DNA of 64,000 bases. Source: Gemmatimonadaceae bacterium (GTDB lineage: Bacteria > Gemmatimonadota > Gemmatimonadetes > Gemmatimonadales > Gemmatimonadaceae). Of this stretch, positions 26,882 through 37,500 are shown one piece after another; positions within the stretch are counted from its first letter, which is position 1; every line of letters begins with the position of its first letter. The position numbers and the translations under genes were made by a program. The notes below the pieces were generated by a model. The model was not told the origin of the DNA and searched no databases. It worked only from the letters and a program-made list of their open reading frames with translations. The DNA is taken from the NCBI GenBank assembly GCA_025934775.1, contig JAICWO010000003.1:186001-250000 (forward strand). Reading direction: 5' to 3'.

Positions 26882-29800
26882 ATGCAGCTACTCGGGACGT
26901 GGAATCCACGATTCCACGCACGGTGCGTCATTGGCGCGCTGATCGCGGTCGCAATATCCGCGGTTGGAGCGCAGGCGCAGCGGGCAACGATCTCCGGCCG
27001 CGTCGTCGCGGCCGGAAGCAACGAGCCGCTTGGCGACAGTCGAGTGATGCTCGTGGGAACGAGCATCGCCACGACGACTGCGCCTGACGGCCGCTACACG
27101 CTCCGCAACGTGCCGGCAGGCACGGCGAACGTACGCGTGCTGCGGGTCGGCTATCAGGAGAGCAAGAAGCCGATCGTCGTGACGGACGGGCAGTCCGCGA
27201 CGCTCGACTTCACGATGACGCAAGCCGTCGTGCAGCTTCAGGAGATCGTCACGACCGCGACCGGCGAACAGCGCCGAGTCGAGATTGGAAACGCGGTGAC
27301 GACGCTCGGGAATGTCGCGCAGAAGGTGGAGCAGGCACCGGTGACCAACCTCGCGGACCTCATGGTCGCGAAGGCCCCCGGCGTCACAGTGCTCCCGGGC
27401 GCGATGACCGGATCGACGCCTGTCGTGCACATCCGCGGCACGAACTCGCTCTCCCTCAACAACAATCCGATCTACGTGATCGACGGCGTGCGCATGAACG
27501 CCGACAACTTCAGCGCCGGCTTCACGGGCACGCGATTCAGCGTCCTGAACGATCTCGACCCCAACCAGATCGAGGACATCGAGATCGTGAAGGGTCCGTC
27601 GGCGGCCACGCTGTACGGCACCGACGCGGCGAACGGCGTCATCGTGATCACCACGCGGAAGGGGCGGCAGGGTGCGACCCGCTGGACGTGGTACGGCGAG
27701 GACGGCACCGTCGACGATCGCAACAAGTACGATGGCACGTACGCACTGTGGGGCCATGATCCCAAGACCGGCGCGCTCAAGCGGTGCGTGGACGAGACGA
27801 TCGGCCTCGGGCAGTGCGCGGTGGACAGCACGACGTCGGTGAACGTGCTGCGCGACGCTGCAACGACGCCGTTCCGCCTGGGCAACGCGAACGAGCTGGG
27901 CGGCAACGCGTCGGGCGGCTCGAACGAGGTGCGGTTCTTCGTGAGCGGCGACGCGCGCAACGAGCTCGGACCGATCCACATGCCGCAGTTCGCGCAGACC
28001 GATCTCGACACGAGCGGCACGGCGCTCCGCGGCGAATGGGTCGATCCCGAAGCGTTTCAGAATGAGAGTTTCCGTACGAACCTGAGCGCCGCGCTCTCCC
28101 CCAAGTTCGACCTCAACGCCAACGCCGGGTGGAACAACGTCAACCAGCGGCTGCCGCAGGTCGACAACAACATCTACAGCTTCTTCTACAGCGCGTACAA
28201 CAACCCGGGCTTCGACTACAAGACGAACACGCCGCGGTCGAGCGGGCTGACGTACAATCCGATCGGGTCGCTGGGCGAGAACCGCGCGGGGTATGGCGTG
28301 TACAGCCCGGCGCAGATCTTCCAGAGCCTCTCGGAGCTGGGGCAGCAGCGGTTCATCGGGAGCTCGGACGCGAACTGGCGTCCCTTCGAGTGGATGCAGA
28401 ACCAGGCGACGGTCGGCCTCGACTTCAACGACCTCACGACGTTCCGGCTCTGCCGCTTTGGCGAGTGTCCGAACTCGGGAACGCTCCGTCAGGGCCAGAT
28501 CTCGGACACGCACGAGAACGACCGCAACTTCTCGGCGAAGGTGCTGAGCACCTCGTCGTGGTCGCCGAAGAACTGGGCGCAGCTCAAGACCACGGTGGGC
28601 GCGGACTACAACAACATCGAGTCCGACAATGCCAACGCGAACGGCTCGCAGCTCCCGCCGGGCGCGCAGAACGTGGGACAGGCCGCGATCCGGAGCGGCG
28701 GGACGGAGCTCCAGACGGTCGACAAGACGCTCGGCCTGTACGTGCAGGAGGAGCTGGCGCTGCGCGACCGCATGTGGCTGACGCTGGCGGCGCGCACGGA
28801 CCAGAACAGCGCGTTCGGCACGAACTTCCAGCGCGTCGTGTACCCCAAGGCGAGCCTCTCGTGGATCATCTCCGACGAGGACTTCTTCCCGAAGTACGAC
28901 TTCCTGAACCAGCTCCGGCTGCGGTGGGCATACGGCGCATCGGGCGTGCAGCCGGGCGCGACGACGGCGCTGCGCACGTTCGGCGGCTTCACGTCGAACA
29001 TCGCGCCGGACCAGCCGGGGAGCGCCTCGAGCGCGGACATCGCCGGCCTCGTGGCGTCGGCGCTGGGCAACTCGGACCTCAAGCCCGAGCGTTCGGCGGA
29101 GATGGAGACCGGCTTCGAGTCGTCGATCTTCAACAACCGCGCGAACATCGATTTCACGTACTATAATAAGAAAACACGCGATGCGCTGATCTCGCAGCCG
29201 ATCGCGCCGTCGTCGGGCGCCTCGTCGCTCAACATCACGAAGAACCTCGGCTCGGTGCAGAACTCGGGCGTCGAGGCCACGATCACGACGACGCTGATCG
29301 ACCGCCGGCAGTTCGCATGGGACCTGACGCTCGGCGGCTCGCACAACTCGAACAAGATCGTGTCGCTCGGCGTGGACGCGAAGGGCAACCCGAACCCGAC
29401 GATCGGCACCGGTTCGCTGCGCGACTCGCTCGGTCTGCCGGCGAACGCGTACTTCGCCCGCCCGTACCGCTTCAGCGACAAGGACGGCAACGGGTACATC
29501 ACGCCGGACGAAGTCACGGTCGATCCCGGATTCGTGTACGTCGGCTACGGCTCGCCGCGCGACATCATCAGCGTGCAGAACGGCTTCGATTTCTTCAATC
29601 GCAAGCTGCACATCCAGGCCCTCGTCGACTACAAGGGCGGATTCACGCTCTTCAACAACACGGTGAGCTTCTACTGCCAGCAGTTCCTGACCTGCTACGA
29701 CGAGACGCACAATGTCTCGCTCGCGAAGCAGGCGCGCATCGTGGCGCTGCGGTACGAGAATCCGAACACCAGCATGGGATACATGGAGAACGGGCAGTTC

Positions 29801-30028
29801 TGGAAGCTGCGCGAGGTGTCGGCCACGCTCACACTGCCGGCGTCGCTCGCGGCCCGCATCCGCGCCCGCGACGCGAGTCTCCTCTTCTCCGCGCGCAATC
29901 TGCACACCTGGACAGGGTACACGGGCATCGATCCCGAGTCGAACTACGGCACGGGCGACGTGCAGAACGACTTCTCGACGTCGGCGCCGCGCACGTACTT
30001 CACAGTCCGGCTCAACCTCCACTATTAA
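26882..30028 (+). CDS. SusC/RagA-type TonB-dependent outer-membrane receptor (copy 2)
   Basis: The 1048-aa receptor is a clear paralogue of the gene at 21894: signal ending SAVGAQAQ, regulatory domain starting ATISGRVVAAGSNEPLGDSR, plug with NPIYVIDGVRM and IEIVKGPSAATLYGTDAANG, the shared TRWTWYGE block, SLSWIISDEDFFPKYDF in the barrel, and end RLNLHY. A 62-bp stretch in the plug (27579-27640) is identical at DNA level to 22603-22664 although flanks have diverged. Partner SusD follows after 24 bp. Ligand unknown; divergence lies mainly in extracellular loops. Confidence 0.95.
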   Translation: MQLLGTWNPRFHARCVIGALIAVAISAVGAQAQRATISGRVVAAGSNEPLGDSRVMLVGTSIATTTAPDGRYTLRNVPAGTANVRVLRVGYQESKKPIVVTDGQSATLDFTMTQAVVQLQEIVTTATGEQRRVEIGNAVTTLGNVAQKVEQAPVTNLADLMVAKAPGVTVLPGAMTGSTPVVHIRGTNSLSLNNNPIYVIDGVRMNADNFSAGFTGTRFSVLNDLDPNQIEDIEIVKGPSAATLYGTDAANGVIVITTRKGRQGATRWTWYGEDGTVDDRNKYDGTYALWGHDPKTGALKRCVDETIGLGQCAVDSTTSVNVLRDAATTPFRLGNANELGGNASGGSNEVRFFVSGDARNELGPIHMPQFAQTDLDTSGTALRGEWVDPEAFQNESFRTNLSAALSPKFDLNANAGWNNVNQRLPQVDNNIYSFFYSAYNNPGFDYKTNTPRSSGLTYNPIGSLGENRAGYGVYSPAQIFQSLSELGQQRFIGSSDANWRPFEWMQNQATVGLDFNDLTTFRLCRFGECPNSGTLRQGQISDTHENDRNFSAKVLSTSSWSPKNWAQLKTTVGADYNNIESDNANANGSQLPPGAQNVGQAAIRSGGTELQTVDKTLGLYVQEELALRDRMWLTLAARTDQNSAFGTNFQRVVYPKASLSWIISDEDFFPKYDFLNQLRLRWAYGASGVQPGATTALRTFGGFTSNIAPDQPGSASSADIAGLVASALGNSDLKPERSAEMETGFESSIFNNRANIDFTYYNKKTRDALISQPIAPSSGASSLNITKNLGSVQNSGVEATITTTLIDRRQFAWDLTLGGSHNSNKIVSLGVDAKGNPNPTIGTGSLRDSLGLPANAYFARPYRFSDKDGNGYITPDEVTVDPGFVYVGYGSPRDIISVQNGFDFFNRKLHIQALVDYKGGFTLFNNTVSFYCQQFLTCYDETHNVSLAKQARIVALRYENPNTSMGYMENGQFWKLREVSATLTLPASLAARIRARDASLLFSARNLHTWTGYTGIDPESNYGTGDVQNDFSTSAPRTYFTVRLNLHY

Positions 30029-30052
30029 GAGACCATCGAGGACGATATCCCA

Positions 30053-31435
30053 ATGATGAAATTCGCATATCGGGCTCGCTGGGCGGCGGCGATGGGAGCG
30101 GCACTGCTCCCGCTCGTCGCGGCGGCCTGTAATCCCAAAGAGGATCTGCTCGCTCCGCAGCAGCCTGGCGTCATCGCGCCGGGCGACATCCAGTCGCCCG
30201 CCGGTGCCGACGCGCTGTACGTGGGCGCACTCGGCGAGCTGAAGCGCGCGCTCAACGGCACGAACAGCAGCAACACCGAGTCGCTCTGGAACTGGACCGG
30301 TCTGTTCTCCGACGAGTTCAAGTCCGGCGACACGTTCTCGCAGCGCAACGACGCCGACCAGCGCAACCTGCAGGACAACGACGGCGTGCTCACGCCGATC
30401 TACAGCACCGTGCAGCAGGCGCGCGGACACGCACGCACGGCGATCGACGCGCTCGAGAAGTTCGATCCGACGGCGAAGAGCAAGATCGCCGAGATGTATT
30501 TCTCGATGGGCTTCCTCGAGATGTCGCTGGGCGAGGACTTCTGCAACGGCGTGCCGCTCGGCGAGACGGTGGACGGCGTGCCGGACTACACCGATCCGAT
30601 GGCCGACGCCGACGTGCTCAAGATGGCGATCGCCCGCTTCGACACGGCGCTCACCACGCTCGGCGGCGCGTCGGACGCGGCGAGCACGGATGTGAAGAAC
30701 GCGCTGCTCGTGGCCAAGGGCCGCGCGCAGGTGGACCTCGGACAGTTCGCCGCCGCGGCGGCGACCGTGGCCGGTGTCCCGACCAGCTTCCAGTACAACT
30801 TCACATACTCGACGCCCACGGTTGACAACGAGTGGTGGATTCTGGGGCCGAGCGTGCAGCGGTACTCGGTCGGCGACAGCGTCGACATCAGCGGCCCGGT
30901 GCGCAATGCGATTCCGTTCGCGTCGCTCAACGATCCGCGCGTGCCGATCTTCACGACTGGCCGGCCGGGTGAGGACAACCAGACGACGTTCGTCTGGACG
31001 CACCTGCTCGAAGGTCGCGACGATCCGACACCGGTGGTGTCCGGCATCGACGCCCGCCTCGTGGAGGCCGAAGCCAAGCTGCAGGCGGGCGATTACGCCG
31101 GTATGATGGGAATTCTGAACGCGCTTCGTACGTCGAAGCAGACGATCGGAACGTTCGAGGTGCCGGCGATGCCGGCGCTCACGACCGTTCCGGCGACGGC
31201 GACCGATGCGACGAATCTCTTCTTCCGTGAGAAGGCGCTCTGGCAGTTCGGCCGCGGCATTCGCATGGACGACCTGCGTCGCCTGGTGCGGCAGTACAAG
31301 CGCACCCAGGACACGGTCTTCCCGTCTGGCGCGTTCTTCAAGACCGGGCAGTACGGGACCGAAGTGGCGTTCCCGGTCGTGGACGCCGAGCGGACGAACC
31401 CGAACTTCAAGGGGTGCATCGACCGCAACGCCTGA
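30053..31435 (+). CDS. SusD/RagB-type surface lipoprotein (copy 2)
   Basis: The 460-aa lipoprotein has a signal ending PLVAAAC followed by NPKEDLLAPQQPGVIAPGD, closely matching copy 1. Shared blocks include SGDTFSQRNDADQRN, a second-half NEWWILG segment, and FREKALWQFGRGIRMDDLRR. The start could be either of two adjacent ATGs (30053 or 30056). Terminator-like hairpin follows at 31459. Confidence 0.93.
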   Translation: MMKFAYRARWAAAMGAALLPLVAAACNPKEDLLAPQQPGVIAPGDIQSPAGADALYVGALGELKRALNGTNSSNTESLWNWTGLFSDEFKSGDTFSQRNDADQRNLQDNDGVLTPIYSTVQQARGHARTAIDALEKFDPTAKSKIAEMYFSMGFLEMSLGEDFCNGVPLGETVDGVPDYTDPMADADVLKMAIARFDTALTTLGGASDAASTDVKNALLVAKGRAQVDLGQFAAAAATVAGVPTSFQYNFTYSTPTVDNEWWILGPSVQRYSVGDSVDISGPVRNAIPFASLNDPRVPIFTTGRPGEDNQTTFVWTHLLEGRDDPTPVVSGIDARLVEAEAKLQAGDYAGMMGILNALRTSKQTIGTFEVPAMPALTTVPATATDATNLFFREKALWQFGRGIRMDDLRRLVRQYKRTQDTVFPSGAFFKTGQYGTEVAFPVVDAERTNPNFKGCIDRNA

Positions 31436-31458
31436 GCGGCGGTACTGCAGTGAAGAGT

Positions 31459-31489
31459 GGCGGGGCTGTCGCGTTCCGGCAGCCCCGCC
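31459..31489 (+). terminator. Terminator after SusCD copy 2
   Basis: GGCGGGGCTG (31459-31468) and CAGCCCCGCC (31480-31489) form a perfect 10-bp stem with an 11-nt loop, followed by a weak T-rich GCTTGCTTTC. Placed 24 bp after the SusD stop. Confidence 0.75.
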
Positions 31490-31660
31490 GCTTGCTTTCA
31501 GTGGATCGGCGGCGGCATGACCCAGGCTTTCTGTGGTGAACCGCTGCGCCGGCGGGCGGATTCACTGGATGAGAATCTCGGAAGGATTCGGCCACATCCC
31601 ATTGACACCCGACGGTCCGGCACGCAGCATGAAACAAGATCGGCACTACCGGGGGGCACG

Positions 31661-32449
31661 ATGAGCCGGATGGTCATGACGTGTGTGCTGCTCTGCGCCG
31701 CTGTAGTGCCGGCTCAGGCCAAGCAGCTCGTGCGAGAAGTTGCGTCGTCGGAGTACTCACTGTCGGGGACGGTTGCGGATCCCGACGGAAATCCCCTCAA
31801 CAACGCGCAGGTGCAACTGCTGGACGGCGAGAAGGCCGCGCGGTCCACGCGCACCGACGCGAACGGCCGGTTCAAGCTCGACGCGCTCGCTCAATCCTCG
31901 GTCGTGATTCGCGTGCGCCGGCTCGGCTTCGACCCGCGCACGATGACCGTTCAGATCACGAGTCATGACCACGTCGGCAACGTGTTCGTGAAGCTCGAGC
32001 CGCACGCCGCGAAGCTCGAGCGCGTCCGGATCGAGGACGACGATTCGACCGACGATGCGCCCGCGATCCGGCTGATGGGCTTCTACCAGCGCGAGCGCAC
32101 CAACAGCTTTGGGCATTACGTCGACCCGGACGCGATCGCGAAGATGCACGCCCAGTACCCGAGTCAGGCGCTCCGCGACATTCCGGGAATTCTCATCAAG
32201 CCTTCCGGGCGCATCGGGAACATCGTGCGGCTGCGCGAATGCGGCGTGCCCGGCGAATCGCCGGAGAATACCGGACCGCTCGTCTGGATCGATGGCGTGC
32301 GTATGCCGGGGGCAGAGCTGGACGAAGCGATCCTTGGCGCGGACATCGCGGCGATCGAGGTCTACAGCTCGTTCGCCGGCATTCCGGCGCAGTACTTCGA
32401 CCGCTCAGCGGTGTGCGGGACGATTCTCGTCTGGACGAAGTCCAAGTAG
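31661..32449 (+). CDS. Orphan TonB-plug-like secreted protein with carboxypeptidase-regulatory domain
   Basis: The 262-aa protein starts at ATG 31661 after CCGGGGGGCACG; the frame is open 68 codons upstream but that part precedes the signal. Signal peptide (MTCVLLCAAVVPAQAK region), CarbD-regulatory domain (LSGTVADPDGNPLNNAQVQL, about 32-110), then a plug-like part with DIPGILIKPSGRIG, PLVWIDGVRMPGAE and end VCGTILVWTKSK. No barrel follows. The pattern and the Cys pair (RECG, AVCG) match the protein at 13168-14007. Probably periplasmic or outer-membrane associated; role unknown. Confidence 0.72.
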   Translation: MSRMVMTCVLLCAAVVPAQAKQLVREVASSEYSLSGTVADPDGNPLNNAQVQLLDGEKAARSTRTDANGRFKLDALAQSSVVIRVRRLGFDPRTMTVQITSHDHVGNVFVKLEPHAAKLERVRIEDDDSTDDAPAIRLMGFYQRERTNSFGHYVDPDAIAKMHAQYPSQALRDIPGILIKPSGRIGNIVRLRECGVPGESPENTGPLVWIDGVRMPGAELDEAILGADIAAIEVYSSFAGIPAQYFDRSAVCGTILVWTKSK

Positions 32450-32459
32450 CCCGGAGCCC

Positions 32460-32831
32460 TCAGCCGCCGGTGATCCGCGCCTGCACCTGAACGAGTGCGG
32501 TGCCCTTGAGCGAGCGATCGAGCGTGTCGGTTGCCGTGATCGTGGTCTGACCCGCCGTCAATCCGTGCAGTCTGCCCGTGAGCGAGTCGATGGTGACGAT
32601 CGCCTTGTTCCCGGATTGCCAGAAGAACACGCCCGCCCTCTGACCCGGGACGCCCGGACAGATTGGGCCGAACTGTGCGCTGATAGTCAACGTGTCACCA
32701 ACCTGAATGAAGATCTGGTCGGGTTGGATGGTGACAACCGGCACGTCCGCGCACTCGACGCTGGCGGGGTTCGCGCCGCAGCTCGAAAGGGCCACGGCCG
32801 CGGTGGCGATCATCAAGAGGTACAGTCGCAT
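32460..32831 (-). CDS. Small lipoprotein with a bacterial Ig-like (Big_2) domain
   Basis: The 123-aa protein has a lipoprotein signal MRLYLLMIATAAVALSSC and one Ig-like domain: VTIQPDQIFIQVGDTLTISA opening, a middle GNKAIVTIDSLTGRLHGLTA, and closing TTITATDTLDRSLKGTALV. Such domains mediate binding or spacing on the cell surface. It is convergent with the orphan-plug gene (10 bp) and downstream of no obvious operon partner. Start at 32831 is chosen for the signal. Confidence 0.75.
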   Translation of the reverse strand: MRLYLLMIATAAVALSSCGANPASVECADVPVVTIQPDQIFIQVGDTLTISAQFGPICPGVPGQRAGVFFWQSGNKAIVTIDSLTGRLHGLTAGQTTITATDTLDRSLKGTALVQVQARITGG

Positions 32832-32920
32832 ACCTGTAGAGTACCGTCCTCGCCACGCGAACGGGAGCCCGTGATGATCATGCACGCTCGACTCCGTTCA
32901 CGAGTGGTTCGTCGAATGAA

Positions 32921-32956
32921 ATGAAACGCCCCTCGATTTCTCGAGGGGCGTTTCAT
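32921..32956. terminator. Perfect 16-bp stem terminator, usable from the minus strand
   Basis: ATGAAACGCCCCTCGA (32921-32936) and its exact complement (32941-32956) form a 16-bp stem with a TTTC loop, 20 bp beyond the end of the minus-strand SusD gene. Read on the minus strand the stem runs into TTTCATTTCATT, giving a U-rich tail. It terminates the third SusCD operon. Confidence 0.92.
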
Positions 32957-32976
32957 TAGATCACGATCTCAGTGTC

Positions 32977-34542
32977 TTACGGCTTCTGACCGCAGCTCGC
33001 ACCCGGATACGTCGGTGCGTTCGTCGGCGCCGAGTCCCACCACATGCGGCCGTTGAAGCTGTCGCCATTCGGCCCGAGCGCCGCGGCGGCCGCCGCGACC
33101 GCGGCGCCGTTCACAGCATACTCGTTCGGTGCGTACATGAACCGGCGCGGCACTTGTGAGTTGATCGCCGCCGGACCCGGAATGACGGTCGTCGGCTGGC
33201 ACGTACGGCGCCATTCAGTCCACGCCTCGCCGCCATCCGTGAACAGGGCGACGTACTTCTGCACGGCGATCTGGTCGAGACCCGCCGTGCCGCCCTTGTA
33301 GGCGACGCTGGGCTGCGCGAGGTACGCCGCGATTGTTCCACCGTTCGTGATCCCCCACTGATTCATCGAGGCCGTAATCGCGGCGTTGTAGAAGCCCGCG
33401 GCCTGGCCCGGCGTCAGACCACCGAGGCCGCGCTCGGCGGCTTCCGCCTTGATGAAGTTCACTTCGGCCGCCGTCATCATGAACGACGGGAAGCTGGCCC
33501 CCGAGCCACCGAAGTTGCCGTACGCGGTTGCGCCGGGGAACATGATCGCGCCGACGCGCGACGCGGTGTTCGCGTACTTGCTCGCCGACGCGGCCGCGAG
33601 GCCGTTCGGCATGCCCGCATACACGTTCGTGGTGCCCGGCAGCGGCTGCGCGTAGATGCCGACGCGCGGGTCGTTGTTGGCGTTCATGATGTTCACCAAG
33701 GTCTGCGACATACGGTCGTCGTCGCGGCCCTTGAAGAAATCCGACCACGGATTGTTGTACACGCCGTCGCCGGGCCACGGGAACAGCGTGTTGTCCGCGT
33801 TGCTCGTGATCACGCCGCCCGGCGCCGCGAAGGCCGCCTGGAGCTGCGCGCTCGCCGTAGCCTTGTCGACGTTGACGATCGTGATCGCGAGACGGGCGCG
33901 GAGCGAGTTGGCGAACTTCTGCCACTCACCCGGATCGCCGCCGTAGATCGGATCGGCACTGCCGAGGGATGCCTTTGCGCTGCTCAGCGCCTTGGTGGCG
34001 GCATCGAGCTTCGCGAACATATCGGTGTAGATGGCCTGCTGCGAATCGTACTTCGGCGTGGTCGTCGACCCGACACTGTCACCCTCGAGCGATTGGAAGT
34101 ACGGAATGTCGCCGAACGTGTTCGTCAGGTAGCTGAAGTTGTAGACCTGGAGAATGGACGCCGGCGCCGACGTGCCCGGATCCTTCGCCGCCACGCCCTT
34201 CCGAATGATCTGCTGGAGATCCTCGAGCTGGCTCTGGTACGCGCCGAAATTGAACGCGACGTCGGAGGCGCCGAGGCGCGCGTAGCGATCCTCGTCCGGG
34301 TACTGCTGCTCGGCCAGGTGTTGCGCGACGAACGAGGCCTCGCGGTTGTTGTATCCGCTGCCCAGCCAATAGCTGGCCGAGTTGCGCGCCGCCGTGGTGA
34401 ACAGCGTCGTGGCCGGGACATCCTCCGGGCTGTTCGGGTTCTTATTGATGTTTGTGAGCGAATCGTTATTGCACGCGCTCGCGCCGACCGCGAGCGCCAC
34501 TCCGGCGCTCACGGTCAACAGGCGTGCTCTCTGGATCATCAT
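32977..34542 (-). CDS. SusD-like lipoprotein, SusD-like_2 type (pair 3)
   Basis: The 521-aa protein starts MMIQRARLLTVSAGVALAVG with lipobox Cys in ASACNNDS, then NINKNPNSPEDVPATTLF, a hallmark of the SusD-like_2 (RagB-like) branch, which differs from copies 1 and 2. The middle contains WQKFANSLRARLAITIVNVD and the C-terminal part EAWTEWRRTCQP. It follows its SusC partner by 20 bp. Expected to be the surface ligand-binding lid of that transporter; ligand unknown. Confidence 0.9.
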   Translation of the reverse strand: MMIQRARLLTVSAGVALAVGASACNNDSLTNINKNPNSPEDVPATTLFTTAARNSASYWLGSGYNNREASFVAQHLAEQQYPDEDRYARLGASDVAFNFGAYQSQLEDLQQIIRKGVAAKDPGTSAPASILQVYNFSYLTNTFGDIPYFQSLEGDSVGSTTTPKYDSQQAIYTDMFAKLDAATKALSSAKASLGSADPIYGGDPGEWQKFANSLRARLAITIVNVDKATASAQLQAAFAAPGGVITSNADNTLFPWPGDGVYNNPWSDFFKGRDDDRMSQTLVNIMNANNDPRVGIYAQPLPGTTNVYAGMPNGLAAASASKYANTASRVGAIMFPGATAYGNFGGSGASFPSFMMTAAEVNFIKAEAAERGLGGLTPGQAAGFYNAAITASMNQWGITNGGTIAAYLAQPSVAYKGGTAGLDQIAVQKYVALFTDGGEAWTEWRRTCQPTTVIPGPAAINSQVPRRFMYAPNEYAVNGAAVAAAAAALGPNGDSFNGRMWWDSAPTNAPTYPGASCGQKP

Positions 34543-34562
34543 TGAGAGTTCTCCTGGAGTGA

Positions 34563-37500
34563 TCACGGCGTCACGCGGATGCTGAAGCCGACCGAGCGGG
34601 CATTCGGCAGCGCGGCGAACTCGGAGCCCTGATAGTTGCCCGTGGTATACGAGAACTCAGGATCGATGTTCGGCACGTCGCTCGACGTCCACAGGTTGCG
34701 GCCGACGAACGCGACGTTCGCCGACGAGACCTTGAGCATGTTCGCCCAGTGACTCGGGAGGTCGACGCCGAACCGCAGCTCGCGGAGCTTGATCCAGTTG
34801 TCGGTCAAGATCGAGTTCTCGACGACTGGATAGATGTTCTGGAAGTAGTCTTCCGACGTCGCCGGGTGGGTGTTCTCCACGCCGTTGACGCAGACTTCGT
34901 CGCCCGCCTTATCGACGTGCGAGCCGGCGCCGCAGCTCGTCAGACCGTGCACGAGGACGCCCGGATTGTTCCAGTCGACCTCGCGGCCCTGGAGGCTCGC
35001 CTTGGTGATGCCGGCGTAGTCGCCCCAGAAGTTCGAGACGCTGAAGAACTGGCCGCCGCGGCGCGCATCGAGCAGCACGCTGAGCGTGTAGTTCTTGAAC
35101 GTGAACGTGTTGTTCCAGCTTCCGATCCACTTCGGCTGGATGTTGCCGAGCACCTGGATCGGGCCGCGGGTGGTGAGGTACTCGGTCTGGCCGTCCGGGC
35201 GCGTCGATTTCGTCAGGACCAACTCGTGTGTGGCCGAATCGCGCAGGAACGTGTAGCCCTGGAGCGCACCGTACGGAGCGCCAACGCGAGCTTGCGTCTG
35301 CGTGCCCCAGGTGCTGCCGAGGCTGAGCGAGATGATGCCCGGCGCCAGCGAGACGACGTCGCTCTTGTTGTGCGTATAGTTGAACGTCGTGCTCCACTCG
35401 AGCCCATTGTCCATCCGAATCGGAATCAGCGTGAGCAGCGCCTCGACGCCCGTGTTGTCGATCTCGCCGGCGTTGATCAGCTTCGAGCTGAAGCCGGTCG
35501 TCTGCGAGATGGGCACGTTGTAGATCTGGTTCGTCGTCGCCTTCTTGTAGAGGCTTCCGTCGAGTGTGACACGGCCGTCGAGCAGGCCGAGCTCCACGCC
35601 GCCCTCGGACGACTTGGTGATCTCAGGCTTGAGCGTCGGGTTGTTGATGGCGTCGCCCAAGGTGAACTGCGGCAGGCCGTTGAACTTCGACGAGAGGCCG
35701 CTGTACGTCGTGCGGAGCTCGTAGGGGCTCGCGTCGTTACCGACCTGCGCCACCGAGCCGCGGATCTTGAGGTACGAGATGCCGTGGTTCTTGATCGCCG
35801 GGATCGCGTCGGACAGCACGATCGACGTGTTCACAGAAGGATAGAAGTACGAGTTGCTGCCCTTCGGAAGCGTCGACGACCAATCATTGCGGGCCGTGCC
35901 TTCCACCGTCCACCAGCCGTTCCACGTGAACGCGGCCGACCCGAACGCGCTGTTCACCTGACGGCGCTGCTCGTTCTGCGACAGCGTCGGCGTGATCGCG
36001 GCGTTGGAGACGTTGTAAATCCCAGGCGCCGAGATACCGCTCGTGGACACGTCGCTGTTGTTGTACTGCTCCACGCGGATGTTGCTGCCGGCCGTGCCGT
36101 TGAACTGAATCCTGCTCGTCAGGTCGTGCGTGCCGGTGAGCAGAAGCTGCGTGTTGTTCTCGTTGTGGTACTCGTTGAAGATGTTGAACGCGCCGTTGAA
36201 AGCCGGGTCCGACCACTGGAGGTTGCCTTCGGCGTCGTCCTGATTGATGCCGTAGTTGTAGATGTCCGAGCCGGTGCTCAGCGTGGCGTTCACCCAGTCG
36301 AGCACCTTGTACGTGGCCGAGGCCGACGCGATGAGGCGGTCGCGCGCGTCATACATCGGATTGTCGTACTGGAGCCAGAACGGGTTGTTGTGGAAGTTGT
36401 AATTCCAGTTGTATTCACGATTCGCCGGACCGCCATTGAGGCTGCCCGGATCGTTGTAGTGCGCCTTGAGCGCGTTGTAGTCCACCTGGCGGCCGAACCA
36501 GATCATGCCTTCCATGATACCGACGTTGTAGCCGGTGCCCGGACGGTTGCGCGCCGTGTTGCGGACGTACTGCAGCGTGGCGCTCGTGCTCAAGCGGTCG
36601 TTCACCTGAAGATTGCCGCTGAGGAGGCCCGAGGTCTTCTGGAAGAAGTTGTTCGGGACGTAGCCGGCGTCGTTGTCCGAGCCAAGGGAGAGACGCGCGT
36701 TCGCGCGGTCCGTGCCGCCCGTCATCGCGATGTTCGACGACCAGGTGTGGCCGGTCTGGAAGAACTCGTTGATGTTGTTCGGCTGCGGGACCCATGCCGA
36801 GGCGACGCCGGGCGCCGTGAATTGGAGGCACGGGGCAGAGGTGTCGTACGGCTGCGACGGATCGTTGCCGACGTGTGTGCAGCCCGTGGTGCGTCCGTCG
36901 AGCTTGGGGCCGAAGCTCTGGTCCAGGTCGTCGTGGACGCCGCTGCCCGCGCCGTCAACGAAGGCGAACTCACCGGCGGCACCCTGACCGTACAGGTTCT
37001 GGTAGTCCCACAGACGCGACGGGGTGTCGAATGTGAAGATGGTGCTCGCGTCCGTGCGGCCGTGACCGCCGGTCGAACGACCCTTCTTGGTGGTGATGAC
37101 GATTACGCCGTTCGCCGCGCGCGAACCGTAGAGCGCCGCCGCGTTCGGGCCTTTCAGCACCGACATGGTCTCGACGTCTTCGGGATTGATGTCGCTGATC
37201 GCCGAGCCGAAGTCGAACGCGCCGTTCGGGCTGCCCCCGTGGTCCTGGTTGGAGACCGGGACGCCGTCGACGATGAAGAGCGGCGTGTTGTTGCCGGTGA
37301 TCGAGTTCTCGCCGCGGATCACGATGTTGGTCGAGCCGCCCTGCGTGCCCGATCCGGTGATCTGCACGCCCGAGACCTTGCCCTGCATCTGGTCGACGAT
37401 GTTGAGCGATTTGGTCGTGTTCAACTCGCTCGTCGTCAGCTCTTGCTGGGCGGTACCGAGCTGGCTCTTCTGCCGCGTGAGGCCGAGGGCCGTGACGACC

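Noticed and set aside
26888-31003. A 1371-codon minus-strand frame spanning susC2 and susD2
   Set aside because: It crosses two real genes and is an Arg-rich shadow caused by high GC in the third codon position.
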